Assembly (NCBI GenBank): GCA_946699065.1 | Contig: CAMPDV010002840.1 | Location: 1 to 64,000 of the forward strand | Length of the DNA stretch: 64,000 nt | From: Loxodes magnus | Lineage: Eukaryota; Ciliophora; Karyorelictea; Loxodida; Loxodidae | Reading direction: 5' to 3' | Part shown: one piece after another, positions 35,010-47,299 of the stretch | Layout of the letters: each line of letters opens with the position of its first letter | Numbering within the stretch: the first letter of the stretch is position 1 | Notes under the pieces: generated by a model | Told to the model about the DNA's origin: nothing | The model's database searches: none | What the model saw: only the letters and a program-made list of their open reading frames with translations | Made by a program: the position numbers and the translations under genes

Positions 35010-35893
35010 GTTTTACCATGCTTTTTCCTTACTAAAAATTAATAAATAATAGAATTCCATTAAGCTCCTTTTCTCTTACTCTTCTGATGTTTCCTTCTTA
35101 AAATAAGGATAATTTTATTTTTCTGCTATTTGGCAATTGTTTTTTCCCTGAATCGTAACATCTAAGTGTTTATCACCTCGACAAATATGTAAACCTTTCA
35201 GAAATTTATTTTGTTCTTCTTTATTTTAGCTCTCATTTACTAATGAAAAGGTTTTTTTATAAATCTGCACCTTAAAATAGTAAATTTTACCTATCTCTGC
35301 CTATTCCTTCATATCTTGTATATGCACAATTGCTTAAGCTCTGTGTTATTCCGTAATTTTTTATACTCTTCTAAATAGTCAGAGTTAGTTTCAATTACCT
35401 TCTAGAAGTTATGTAAAAAATGCCCGCTTACTTTCTCTGCTTTTACTCAAAAGGATGTTCATTTCTTCTATATCTTTCTATCTATATTTATAATATCGCT
35501 ATTCATTCTATTAGCTGTTGCTAACTTATTTGGCTTCATTCTATTTATTGTCAATCTTTTCTGAATTAATGTGGATTATAATATTTTGCTTTAAAAGCTT
35601 TTTTACTGCAAAACTTAATGGTTTTCTTTGGTTTACTCTTACAGTTTTATTCTCTATGGAGCACAAATTTTTTCATCGATTGCTACTTCTTTTTGAGTTT
35701 AATCTTGCTAACATGTTTATCCTGTCTCTTCATTATACCAAGAAACCTTTGGTTTTTCTTCTCGTTTTGGTATAAAATTCAGACCCGCTTACAGTTCCAC
35801 GAAAGACTCTTATATCTGTTAGTAAATTTACATTTGAAGCTTTTTATTCTCTCATCCAATTTTTAGAAAAGCCTCAACATCTGCTATAAGCAT
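35010..35893 (-). CDS. Unknown hydrophilic protein, one frameshift
   Basis: From ATG 35893 (MLIADVEAFLKIGWENKKLQ) the frame reads IQESFVELQAGLNFIPKREE, KPKVSWYNEETGQTCQQD and EVAIDEKICAPQRIKLQEQ. Near 35575 it shifts, then continues with YRQKDIEEMNILLSKSRES, HRAQAIVHIQDMKEQAEIG and GLHICRGDKHLDVTIQGKN. Composition is clearly coding on both sides of the shift. The family is not recognised. The plus-strand frames at 35518-35866 are hydrophobic shadows of it. Confidence 0.55.
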
Positions 35894-35899
35894 AGTTCA

Positions 35900-36530
35900 A
35901 AGATAAAATCAAAAATTTAATTTCTATTTTTATTTATTTTTCTTACAGATGAAATCATAAGTAAATTAAGCCAATATGCTACAATCTTCAATGTCTTTAT
36001 TTTTTATTATATAAAAGTAAGAAAAAAACCTAATTTTATTTAAAAAATAGATTTAAGTAGCTCAAAAAGTAGATCTTTCTTGAAGGAATATCTTTAAATA
36101 AATACATTAAACTGCAATAATAATAAAAGCTACAAATTTACCTTTATAGACTAAAATGAGAAGCCTGTTTTTTAATTGCTATAGTGGTAGACTAGAATAT
36201 TAATTTATATATAGATTCATTTATAAGATTAAATATTTAAAAATACAAGAAAGATATGAATGTCCAAAAGTACGTTAAACATGATCTAATTGACTTTATA
36301 ATTTCATTTATCTTATCTGATATTTTGGAACCATATACAATCATCTTTCGCATCAAAAGTTATTTAATCAAACTCCATTCAAATTTACTTTACTTAATGT
36401 ATTGCTGACAATAGATCTAAGGTTTTCCATCAATGCGTTTATTAACGAATGAATCTCTGTTAATTTCTAGTTTTTCAGCAATCCTATGAACTAATAAAAT
36501 TCTTAATTTATTACCTTATTTCTTATCGTA
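35900..36530. other. AT-rich spacer
   Basis: No convincing frame or RNA gene. Confidence 0.35.
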
Positions 36531-36539
36531 AGTAAATTA

Positions 36540-38001
36540 TTATATTTATTAAATTGGAACATAACAATCCAACTATTAAATCTGAACAATCTTTAACTGT
36601 TTTAAATAAATATAATAAATTTAATTTATTGGTAGTATTCATCCTAAGGCACCAACATATATTATATTGTAATTTCCAATTGGTACCTATTTATTAGCAA
36701 TTTCTTTTAATCTTATTTATAACTTTTCAAATATATGATACTGGCATATTTATTTAGTCTACTATTAATAATCTACCTCATTTTAATTATTTTCACTCTT
36801 TCTTTATTTTTATTTTGAAACAGTTAATCAATTACTAAAAGCTGGTAAATTATGTAATGAATAAAGTGTTATTATGTTTAGGAATTATGCCAATTTCTTA
36901 TAATTTCCAGGATTTTACTTATTTAGTAGTATCATATTGTTAAATATTTTTAATAGTTTAAATTTTCCTATTCCAGTTGATCCTAAAGGAAGAAGTATGT
37001 ATTGGATATTTTGCTTTTCAAAATTAAATAAATTAAATTGGTAACTTTTAATTTATTTATAGTTGAATATCTATAATTTCTAATATTTTAAGTTTAACTT
37101 TATTTTTTTATTTTTCATTTTCTAGTCTTTTTTCTGAATTTATAAGTTAATTTTGTTGGATAATGCTTATTGCTTATTAATTCTGTATCAAATATTTAAA
37201 ACGCATATTCATTGTTACTTTCTGTAGTATTATTTCTTTTAAATATACAGTTAGTATCTTCTTAATGTGACATGTTTATATAAAAATGAGTTAATTTTAG
37301 CAATTTTAGGTAAAAGATTTTTGTTTATACTTTTAGAGTCTAAAAAGTAACTTATTAGATTATTATTTTTTTAATTTTAGTTCTTATAGTAATTACTTTT
37401 TTTCCTATACTAAATAATAGAATCAATTCATAACAAGTTATTTTTTTAAATTCTTTGCTACTACTCTCAAATAAACGATTCGGAGTAAAGTTTGCTTTAG
37501 TCATATGTAAAAAATATCGTAATTTATCTTCGAAAATAATGCTTATTTCTTATATTTTTCAAATTAATAAATATTATTAGATATTAGATTAGATTAATTT
37601 TTATTAAATTTAAGTTTTCGTTATTTATCTCGACTTAGTTTTTCATTTAATGAGAACATTTGCAAATTATTCTACTTTCCAAACTTCTCAGTATTTCTAA
37701 AATTTTATATTTCTCAAAAAAGGATTAATTCAAATATATTTTAATTTACTATTCTACGTTATAAAAGTTTTAATAAATATCTATTTACAAAATCCTTTAC
37801 AATCCAATATTTTTATTTTACTTTTTGTCATGTTTTTGATTTTATACTTTAGTACATTATTAATATCTAATACAAGTTAAGCATCCTAATTGGTTATTCA
37901 TAATTGAAGTTAAGGTTTAATGAACGGCAATATAAATTTATCATTCCGTCGATTTTATAATTGCCTTTTAATAAAAAAGCCAATTTCTTATATCTTAACA
38001 T
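36540..38001 (-). CDS. P-loop-containing protein, frameshifted
   Basis: It starts at ATG 38001 (MLRYKKLAFLLKGNYKIDGM) and runs about 470 codons through KDFVNRYLLKLLQRRIVN, MFSLNEKLSRDKQRKLKF and MSHQEDTNCIFKRN. At 36963-36983 the frame reads LLPLGSTGIGKFKLLKIF, a good Walker A (GxxGxGK) loop for nucleotide binding, although Phe follows the Lys instead of Ser/Thr. A second loop-like segment (YNIIYVGALGW) lies near 36650. Frame changes are needed near 37450 and 37100. Inferred: an ATP/GTP-binding protein of unknown family, or its decayed copy. Confidence 0.45.
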
Positions 38002-38009
38002 ATAATCTT

Positions 38010-38575
38010 AATTTGTTGGTTTATTTAGTTTTTATTTAATGTTAGGTGCATTAGTGTAAAATGATAGTAACTATAATTGTAATTAGTTTGATTAATTTAA
38101 TTTTATAACATCAATAATGATGTTTTATTTTAGCTAAAATTAAAGTATTATTCTCTAATGTTGCTGTTTATACTTATATATAATTAATATGATTAATGAT
38201 ATAAAATGTATTATGTAATATATGCTTCATACTTATAATTCAAATCTAAATTAATCTTTATTATAATTTAGTGAAGAGAAAGTTCCCTATAATTCTCTAT
38301 TAAAGTAACTAGTTTTGCTATTTTACTAACTGCTACTTAATTTATTACATATCCCTTTTACATAATCTAGATATTTTCATCTATTTTTAGTTATTTTTAA
38401 ACTAAATAACTAAAAATAAAATAAATCTACTAAAGCTAAAATTAATAGAATAGCTTCTATAATTTATTACTTTTAAACTATTATTAAATTACAATACTTT
38501 AAAACCTTAAACTTTGCTAGATAAGAAAGGAAAATAACCTATTAAGGATATAATAGATTAGATATAAGCATTAAT
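38010..38575. other. AT-rich spacer
   Basis: A/T words only; nothing recognised. Confidence 0.4.
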
Positions 38576-38579
38576 TTTT

Positions 38580-38990
38580 TATTTATTGCTAAATAAATTT
38601 AATTCGGAAAGATAATTGAAATCTCATTAGTACAAGAAATATTCCATTATAAGTCTTGCCTTACGTTACTATATTAACTTTGAGTAAGTTTCATTAAAGC
38701 ATAAAGTAAACATAGCTACAGACCTCAAGACAATCATATTAAGAATCTCTCTTAGAGCATAAATTTATTTCCTCCTAGGTATGAATTTAATATTTTTAAG
38801 GATTTTAGGAGATTATTTAGTATACTAAGATTGAGAGAAGCACATAATGATACTCCTACAGACTTTTTATTTTATACTTAAGCATTTTTTTAAATTTTCT
38901 TTGTAATTGAATATTCTTTTTAATAATCTAAGTTATAATGAAACTTAGAGCTATTGAAATCCCTAATACTTTTAACTAAATAATTTTAGA
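38580..38990 (+). CDS. Unknown protein
   Basis: A single plus-strand frame of about 130 codons reads FGKIIEISLVQEIFHYKSC, KHSYRPQDNHIKNLSQS, FPPRYEFNIFKDFRRLF and REAHNDTPTDFLFYTQ. Composition is balanced and includes Pro, His and Asp, which is unusual for spacer DNA here. TGA occurs in frame at QLWVSF. No start codon or family is recognised. Confidence 0.45.
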
Positions 38991-38999
38991 ATGCTGTTA

Positions 39000-39630
39000 C
39001 AAATGTTAAATGATATAGGAATTAAAAATAGAAATAGTATCCAGTTTATAAAAGGATATAATAATTAAAATTAATTTTAGAGATTATAATAAGTAATTGT
39101 ATGATATAATAATAATACTTCCAGTTATTATTAGTAAACCATATAATTATACTCAATCTATCATACTTTTCATTTATTTTCTATTACCATTCATCTTACA
39201 TAAGTTAAACCAATATAATAGTAAGCCAGGCTTAAATTAAGGCATCAAGAATAACTTTTTTGGGCCTAGATAATTAGTTTTAAATAGAAAATTATCAAAA
39301 CAATATATACTAAAGTCTATATAATTAATTTAACACTTTATAAAGTAAGCTATTAACATTAGAGTTTAAAATATCTTAGGTAAAATAATAATAACAAAGA
39401 GAAATAATAGTATTCTCATATATTCACTTAATTATCCTAATAATAAACCATGTAATATAATATTTTACTTAAAAAGCATATAGTTAAAATAAATACATTA
39501 AGTGGATTAAGATTTATCAGATAATAAATAATTATAATGTAACTTTAAGATATTCAAGCATAGTTATATCAACAATCAGTCCTTTAATTAAAATAATTTA
39601 TTCACTTAATAAATCTTTCAGCTAATTAGT
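39000..39630. other. AT-rich spacer
   Basis: No gene-like frame or RNA recognised. Confidence 0.4.
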
Positions 39631-39639
39631 GAATTATCT

Positions 39640-39965
39640 TAGTTATAATAACCCTTCTTAAATTTTTTAAGGCTTTTTCATCCTTATGATCTCTAAATAA
39701 GAAAATTCAGTAGTACATTCATTTTCTCTTTATTTTTAAATTCTAGAAGCAATTTTTTCTTTCTAACTTGATATCAAATTAAAACTTAATTATTGCCTTT
39801 AATTTTCAATTGTTTTTTCCGGATATTTCAAAGATTTGAAATAAAGCTTAATTGGTTTAAGTTTTTCGTTTTTCAATTATCTAGATAATCCTTTTAAAAG
39901 AATTCTAAATTTTACTTGTTTTTGAAGTAATTTATAAGCAATCTCCTTCTTTATGAGTTTTTATA
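39640..39965 (-). CDS. Possible unknown protein
   Basis: A minus-strand frame of about 105 codons reads KTHKEGDCLQITSKTSKIQ, IIEKRKTQTNQALFQIFEI, FDIKLERKNCFQNLKIKRK and FRDHKDEKALKNLRRV. No start codon or domain is recognised. Confidence 0.35.
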
Positions 39966-39969
39966 TTCT

Positions 39970-40750
39970 TATTATTTATATAAAAGTGAGAATCAATACA
40001 TGATACTTTACTATGATAAGAGAATTATCTAAATGGCATAAGATATTATTAATTTTATGAACATTTAAAACATTTTTCTAACTTCGATACTATTATTAAG
40101 TTTCATATCTAAAACTTAGCAAGACTGTTTACTATGACTTATCAGTAATTATTTCAATTTTCAAATTAAGAGTTTATTTTGATGTTAAAATATCTTTAAT
40201 TTTGATTTACTTTAATCTTAAATAAAAGTATGCTACCACTTTATTAATTTATTTATCATATTTAAATTTACCAAATGTTTATTCTTATTCTCATAATACC
40301 TATTTTTCCTATAGTAAATAATAATTTTATTAGTAAAAGATTAATATATTATCTATTAATATTCTATGATCTAGAATATCTTTGCTATGTCTAAATTACT
40401 TACTCTAAATTTATAAATTTTATTACTTTTTATAGTTTAAAATAGTATGTTTACTATAAATTATAATTATTTAAAATTATTATTTAAACAGATACTTTAC
40501 TAAATGGAGAGAATGTATAGTTTCATTAGTTAAATATTTATTAGTATAAATATAGATAGTTTTGTTACTTATAAGAATTAAATAAAAAAGTTAATTTTTC
40601 ATTAAGTTTATTCTGCACTTTGTTAGAATTAAAAAATAGATCTTTTGATGATTAAGATTTAAAGCATATAGCATAAGTAAAAAATCTAAAATAATAAGTT
40701 TGATATATTTACTAACATTATTTAAAATTAAACATTATACAGAAACTAAA
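39970..40750. other. AT-rich spacer
   Basis: No gene-like frame or RNA recognised. Confidence 0.4.
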
Positions 40751-40756
40751 ACTTTT

Positions 40757-41345
40757 ATGAATGAACAAGATTAATAAATAGATTATAATCTTTATAAAAA
40801 TATCAAAATAATAATAAAGCAAATAACTTGTAAAATTAATTAACTATGATCAACAATTGTACTATATAAAATCAAATTAAAAATTAGAATTTAAATAATC
40901 TAAAAAAGTAAATCAATTCTTAGAAGCAATAGAAAGAGATATAAGCACTCTTCAAAGAATATTAAAAGAGAATTAATTTTAATTTCTATTTAAATATTAA
41001 TTTATTCAACTAATAAAAAGTACTACGAAAATAGAATAATTCAACCTTAATTGTAAAATGACAATTCCTGAGAGATTTAAGTTTTAATCTTAAAGAGAAA
41101 AATATTTTCTTTAAGGAAGTCTCTTTTGCAAATTTTTCTTTAGATAGTCTATTTCTCGATAATTTAGATTTGATCCTTTGCTTATTTTACAATAAAATTT
41201 TTGTGCAAACAAAAGTTAAACTTATTGTGTTTAAAGTTTAAGTTTAGAAATCAATTTTCCTTAAGTCTTGAAATTATCTGCAAATGATACAGATTCATTT
41301 CAAGATTTTTGGTAAAAGTTTCTCAAGTTTTCCATTAGTTTTTTT
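40757..41345 (+). CDS. Unknown protein, one probable frameshift
   Basis: An ATG at 40757 (MNEQDQQIDYNLYKN) begins a frame that shifts once. It then reads KKVNQFLEAIERDISTLQR, CKMTIPERFKFQSQREKY, RFDPLLILQQNFCANKSQ and LKLSANDTDSFQDFWQKF. The second part is continuous for about 170 codons. No family is recognised. It borders the longest A/T desert of the window. Confidence 0.45.
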
Positions 41346-41349
41346 ATCA

Positions 41350-43550
41350 TATAAACAAAATCGTAATTAGCAAAAATATTAAGTATTTTCTTATAATTCA
41401 TAAAATTAAAGTGATTCCTAATTAGAATTAATATCTTGAAGAGAACGCATCCAAAAGATTGAAATTGGAATTTAAATTTTATAATATGAATTTTACATAG
41501 AAATTCGTATTTGTGTTAAATGCCTTGTAATATATCCTTGTTAAATTATTAAGAGACACGTTAAAAATATAACGATTAATAGTTATGCTTTTCAAATTTC
41601 ATAATCTAAAAATTATATATTTTTTAAATTATACATATTTATTTTTCCATCTAAATTAATTAAAAAAATTATTAATAAATTGAAGTTTTTTAAGAATTTT
41701 AAATGTTTAAATTTAAAATTTTATTTTGACTAATTCTACTAAATTTATGCTTTAATTATTTTTATTACTGTAAATTAGATAAATTATTATCATTATAAAG
41801 TGAAGTTTTTTTTAAAATTATTTAATTATTTAAGTAAAATCATTTTAATATAAAGAAATGCTTACTTTTTTAACTAAAATACTAAGATTTTTGGCATTAA
41901 AAATATTATATTTTATGAAATTCTTTAATTTTAAAGATTTTTTTATTCTATAAATTTTTTAATTTTTAATCAAATTTTACCATTTTTCTTATTTCTATGC
42001 AACCGATTAAGAAATAATTAAACTTTTTAAAATTTTCGAAAATAAATTATTTTACTTTCTTTAACTTTTATTATGTATTGATATCCTAAATTTGCTTAAG
42101 TATTTTTATAATATAATGGTAATAACTCGTATATCATATCTTTAATCATAAAATTTAAAAATTAATTTAATAGTTTATTTTTTAATCACCTTTTACTTAC
42201 TATCTTACTAAAATTCCAAATTATTTAATATATTAGGATTATAACTAAAGATTTATTTTGCATTTTTATAATTAGATGTTGATAGTAATGCTTTTTAATA
42301 AACTACGGATAATTGGAAAAAATTTTTCGAATGAATGAAAAAATATTTAGAAGTAATAGTAATTTAGAATTATTAGGTCATTGATGCTTAAATTTTTAGA
42401 TTTAATACAGATTTGTTAATTATTAAAAAAAACTAAATACTAATTAAAAAAAACAATTAAAAATGTTTTTAATTTAAAGAAATTGAGCAAAAAATTTGAA
42501 ACTTACAGCAAATAAAATAAAATAATTTGATGACTTCAATATTTTAAAGTTCAAATCTTAAAAACAACTTAAAATTCAAATTTTATATTATTCATACATA
42601 AAAATTAGTTTACAAAAGGAAAATAAAATTATTTTCTTTAGTTTAAACAATAAAATTATTTATTTCCCAAATAAGAAAAAAGTTTAAATTACGAAAATTA
42701 TAAATTTAAAATATAATAATTTTTACTATTTTTCATCGTAATTCTAATATTTATTGGAATTTAAAATGCTTTAAGTATATTTTAAGAAATGTTGATTACT
42801 GTAAGAAAGATACAAGAAAAGTAACTAGTTTATGTTTTAATATGTTAATATCTATAAAGGATAAGTTTTATTAAAAATAAAATAGTATCCCAAAGAAATT
42901 AATATTTCTTTACATTTTATCAAATATTATAAGAATTAATTTTTTAGTCTCTATAATTTTCTTAGTTTATAACATATTAAAAAATAATATCAAGATAGTT
43001 TATATTCATAAGTCTGAAAATTATAAATTTATTGCAAATTATTTTCAAATAAAAAAAATTAAATCATAATGCAAAATAAACTAAAAAATCTAATTAGTAA
43101 TGTAAAATAAAATATTATTTTTATTATTAAATTACAGATTTATAATTAAAAATGCTAAATTAAAAAGAAAATCATTTATAAGACCATATTTCATTTATTT
43201 TCTTAAATAAAGCATCTTATAAAAATGTAATTTAAATAAATAAAATGAAAAAGATTGTACTTTTATAATTTACGATTAAAAAAATTTCTCTAATTAGAAT
43301 TGGAAAATATAAAATTACGAACAATTTTTAACTATATATGACTAAGTGCAAAATTATTGTAAAAATAAAAATATTATTCTTTTATAATTATTAAATATCT
43401 CTTACATTTTTTAAATTTATTAAAATAAAATCATTTAATATAAAGAATTGCTTATTTTTTATCTAGATATTAAGATTTTTGGAAATAAAATTATTATATT
43501 TAATGAAATTCTGTAATTTTTCAGATTTTTTTGTTTTTATTCAATGAATT
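41350..43550. other. AT desert
   Basis: About 2.2 kb of extremely A/T-rich DNA without any protein-like frame or RNA gene that I can see. Confidence 0.6.
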
Positions 43551-43559
43551 TTTAAATCC

Positions 43560-46240
43560 TTAATTCTTTAGATATTTTGTCAAGCTTCTCGAATTTTCTA
43601 TCATATACTGTTTTTAACAAAAGAATTATCTTTTAAAAATCTTCCAAGAAATCTAGTTTACTTCCTTTAATCTTTAATTGTAAAAGAATCATAGATTTAA
43701 TCAGGTTTTTTTAATAGCTCTTTATTCAAATTTTTAATAGTAAAGTACTTCTCTTTAGGATATTGTTGTTTGTACTAACTGATCTCTGGAAGTCCAAAAT
43801 CCAGAGCTTTATAGCATATTATATTTTCATAAATTCATAATTTTTTTTAATCAAGCCTTATTTTTATTGTTTTATTATAAATTTACAAAATTAAAACAGA
43901 ATTATTTTCTTAATTTTTTAAAAGTAAAATTATAATAAAAGTTAGTCATATTATTTTTAATTTTTAAATAATTTTATAGTACCAAAATTTTATATCCATA
44001 CTCAAATAATTAATAGTTAAAAAATCAAAGTAAAAATAATTTAAAGTTTATGCTTTTTATTTATTATGAAAAATTTGACTGTTGCTAAGCTAAAATTATT
44101 TTAGATTGCATTATATCTTTTAAGGTATTAATTTAAATTTCAATGAATTTGTTTTTTAAATTCATATTCTCAAACTTACTTCATATTCGACATTTTCTTG
44201 ATGCTTTTATTCGCCACTATTTTCTCAAAACTACAAATTACTATTTGAATGGAAGATATCTATTGTAATTCTCTCTAAATTCACTCCTATTTATATTTAA
44301 ATTATATACTTACCTTCTTTTATACTTAACCATCTTTAAGATCTTGCAATAATTTTGAATATTTCACTTCCTTATCTATTTCTCTTATCCTCCTGATATT
44401 ATTCCTTTTATATCTCCAGTCAGCACTAATTCGTAAATTTCTCCCTAATGTCCTCGTAATAATATTAACCTTTCATCTGTTTAGAAATTCCATATTTTAT
44501 AGTGTTGTCATATGATCCAGATATTATAAAATTATTATCAGTTGCTATTACTAACATTCTCATTAAATTTGTAGCAATAAAGTTTTTATGTTTTTTTTGT
44601 TGAAAAGTTTCATATTTTGATTGCTTTTTTCATGACATCCAGATATTATTAATTTTTTTCATGAATTAATACCATTATTCTTATTGAATCTTGATATCCT
44701 TAGAGAGTTCGAATACATTAACCAGTTGAAAAATTTCATATCTTTATAGTTTAATCAGAACTTCCCGAAACAATTCTTTTGTTACCACTACCGATCTAGC
44801 ATAATTCATGTGTCTCATCAAAGTGCTTTTTAAGGTCACATTCAAAAATTCTCATACTTTTATTGTACTAGCATAATTTCCCGAAACTATTTATTTTTTA
44901 TCCCTCTTTACAGCTATCGATAAAACTTCACTCGCTCGTTCGGTCAAAGTACTCTTATAGAAATCACTCAGAAAATCCCAAATCTTTATAGTCGAATCAT
45001 TACTTCCTGATTATTTCTAGTCACTCGTGTCCGCTATCGAATAAATTCAATCCATATGTTTCAGTAAAATATCAAGAAATTAGAGCAATTCAATTACATC
45101 TTAGTTTAATTTACTCCATTTAAATTGCAGTTGGTTAGCTTCCCATTCCTTAGATTGACCACTTATAAATTTGAGTTTCTTAGATTACAATCTTGAAAAT
45201 TTGATTCATTCAATTAGCACCTTAGATTCTTATTCCCTCAAATCTTTTTTATATAAAATTATAGTTAAAACATTTTAAGATTGCTATCGCATTTGCAGAA
45301 GCTTATTCTACTTTGATATCAGCCTTAGATAATTCTATGACATCATTCAATTTTTTTTTATCAAACCTTAACTTGGTAACTGTTTTAATTTAATCAAAAT
45401 ATCTTAACTATTACATATGTTAGAAAAATTTAAAGGCTTTTCTTGCAAATTAGCATTTTTCAAAACTTTATTTTAAAATTTTTCTAATAATTAAGCAACA
45501 TTCTCTACTGTTAATAATGTAAAATCATATTTAATTTATTATTTAAAATATTTATTTAATATATCTGTAATATTATAATGTTATGGATTTTAATTCTGCA
45601 CTTTTCCGCAATAAAACTCATAATGAAAAAATAATTTTAATTAACTGATCTGAAATTTAATTAACATTTACTTCTTCATTTTAACTTAGTTATATTTCTA
45701 AATCATTATCTTTATTTGCTCATACTGCTGTTTATCTATATTTACTATCTATATATTTCTTCTTGTTACTATCTAGTTTATGATGGTAAATGTAATGTTT
45801 TTTCTAAATTTAAATTATTTCTTCGATTTTTCTTATATTATTTTATAATTCCCTCTAATATTATTTAAGGTTTGAAGTACATACTTAATTGATGATATTA
45901 GAAAAGAGTTTTTAGATCATCACTAAACTTTAATGAAGTTAATTTACTATATCTTTTATTATTTTAATATTTGCAAATAATTCTATAAATTTTCATTTAG
46001 TTTTGCTTGTTATTGAAATTCACTATGCTCTTCTCAAATTTTCAGTTGAAATCTAGTCTTTTAACTCAGATATTTAGCCTTTAAATATTTACTAATGTGT
46101 TTTACAAAATATTTATTGAGCGATATAAGGCCAATTTTAATACACTTTGAACACATTAAGCAATTACATTGAAGTATCTTAGGAATTCTTTTCTAAGAAC
46201 CAAATTATTTTTTAGGACTTTTATAATTTTACTAATCCAT
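43560..46240 (-). pseudogene. RING-like, coiled-coil, pentapeptide and WD40 protein, decayed
   Basis: From ATG 46240: MDQQNYKSPKKQFGSQKR, then IPKILQCNCLMCSKCIK, which resembles the first half of a RING finger. A coiled coil follows (KIWEEHSEFQQQAKLNENLQ), then a helical linker (VENVAQLLEKFQNKVLKNA; DVIELSKADIKVEQASANAI). GIRIQGAN and pentapeptide repeats come next (LNESNFQDCNLRNSNL), then several WD40 repeats down to about 43760 (SGSYDNTIK, STIKIWDFL, IKLW). The ANAI...GIRIxGA block before the WD repeats is typical of STAND/NACHT-WD40 proteins, although no NACHT P-loop was found. Several frame changes show decay. Confidence 0.6.
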
Positions 46241-46249
46241 TTATTAAAC

Positions 46250-46835
46250 TAAAACAAGCTTATAGATTTTAATTAATTATATTATAAATTAAAATTAAAG
46301 AGAATTTGTTTAAATGAAAACAAAGTAAAATTAATAAAATAATAAATTTGTTAAAATAGATATTATTTAATGCTTATAGCTAAGCAGTTTATTAAGCTCT
46401 TATTTATATTTTATTTATTTATTTTTTACATTTAAATATTTTAATTTTAGTCTTATCTTAAAAATTAATTCAAATTTTATATTTTTTCATGTCTATATTT
46501 TGGTAATATTTCTATATAATAATAGCAATATCGAGATATAGTGATAATACCTTGGTAAATACTTAAACCAATTTAAAATAATTTCCTTTACTAAATACTT
46601 CGCTAGTCTTCCTCAGTTTTATACTATATCATGACAATTCTACTTATTTTCTTTTCACCTATTTTGATTTAGATATTAAACTGAAACGGGGACTATTTTC
46701 GAATATTTATTAATACTGACTTATAAAGATTTCTACAAACATAGCAAGCAAATATTTTCAATTAAGTATTTTAAATCTTTAAATATTATCCTTAGGAGTA
46801 ATAAGCAGTTTACAATTAATTAATTATAAACTTTA
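46250..46835. other. AT-rich spacer
   Basis: No gene-like frame; ends abruptly at the GC-rich island. Confidence 0.4.
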
Positions 46836-46839
46836 AAAT

Positions 46840-47128
46840 TTCTCTTTCGAGGGACTGGAAACTCCTTTCCAGCTAGACGACTCAGGGCACTCTCTCAATG
46901 CATATAGAGAGGATATCCTGTTGCTTAATTCAATAAGCATCAGTCAGGTGTTCCATAACTAGGAACCGACAGTCTTCAAGTTGCTAGGAAGAGTGGATAA
47001 TCGGAAAGATTTTGTTTTCCTGCTGAGAATGACTCTAGCCATGGACCTTCTCAGTGGATAGGAACTTGACCTTATCCAAAATGCTAAAAGGTTTTATGAG
47101 AATCAACTTCAGCTCCCATCATCTTTTT
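46840..47128 (+). other. GC-rich island: foreign ORF or structured RNA
   Basis: By eye about 45% GC inside about 20% GC surroundings. The plus strand reads FQLDDSGHSLNAYREDILLL, TVFKLLGRVDNRKDFVFLL, MTLAMDLLSGQELDLIQNA and FYENQLQLPSSF, with two in-frame TAG codons. The minus strand also has a protein-like frame (STEKVHGQSHSQQENKIF; LVMEHLTDAYWIKQQDIL). Consecutive short hairpins are present, the best being CTGGAAA/TTTCCAG near 46855 and CTGAGAA/TTCTCAG near 47020-47055. I cannot decide between a horizontally acquired coding fragment and a structured RNA. Confidence 0.5.
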
Positions 47129-47299
47129 AATTATCTAATTTTTAAATAATTCGTACATAATTTTAATATAACTATACATATAATAAAAAGTTTTAAAATT
47201 ACATAGTAAACTCTTAATTTTACTATTATTTAATAATGATAATGAAATTAAAATGTTCAAAAGTGCCAATCTGGACACTTTTTAAAATAAGTTGTTTTA

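Noticed and set aside
35518-35866. Two overlapping hydrophobic plus-strand ORFs
   Set aside because: Antisense to the hydrophilic minus-strand gene 35010-35893; hydrophobic shadows are expected opposite A-rich coding strands.
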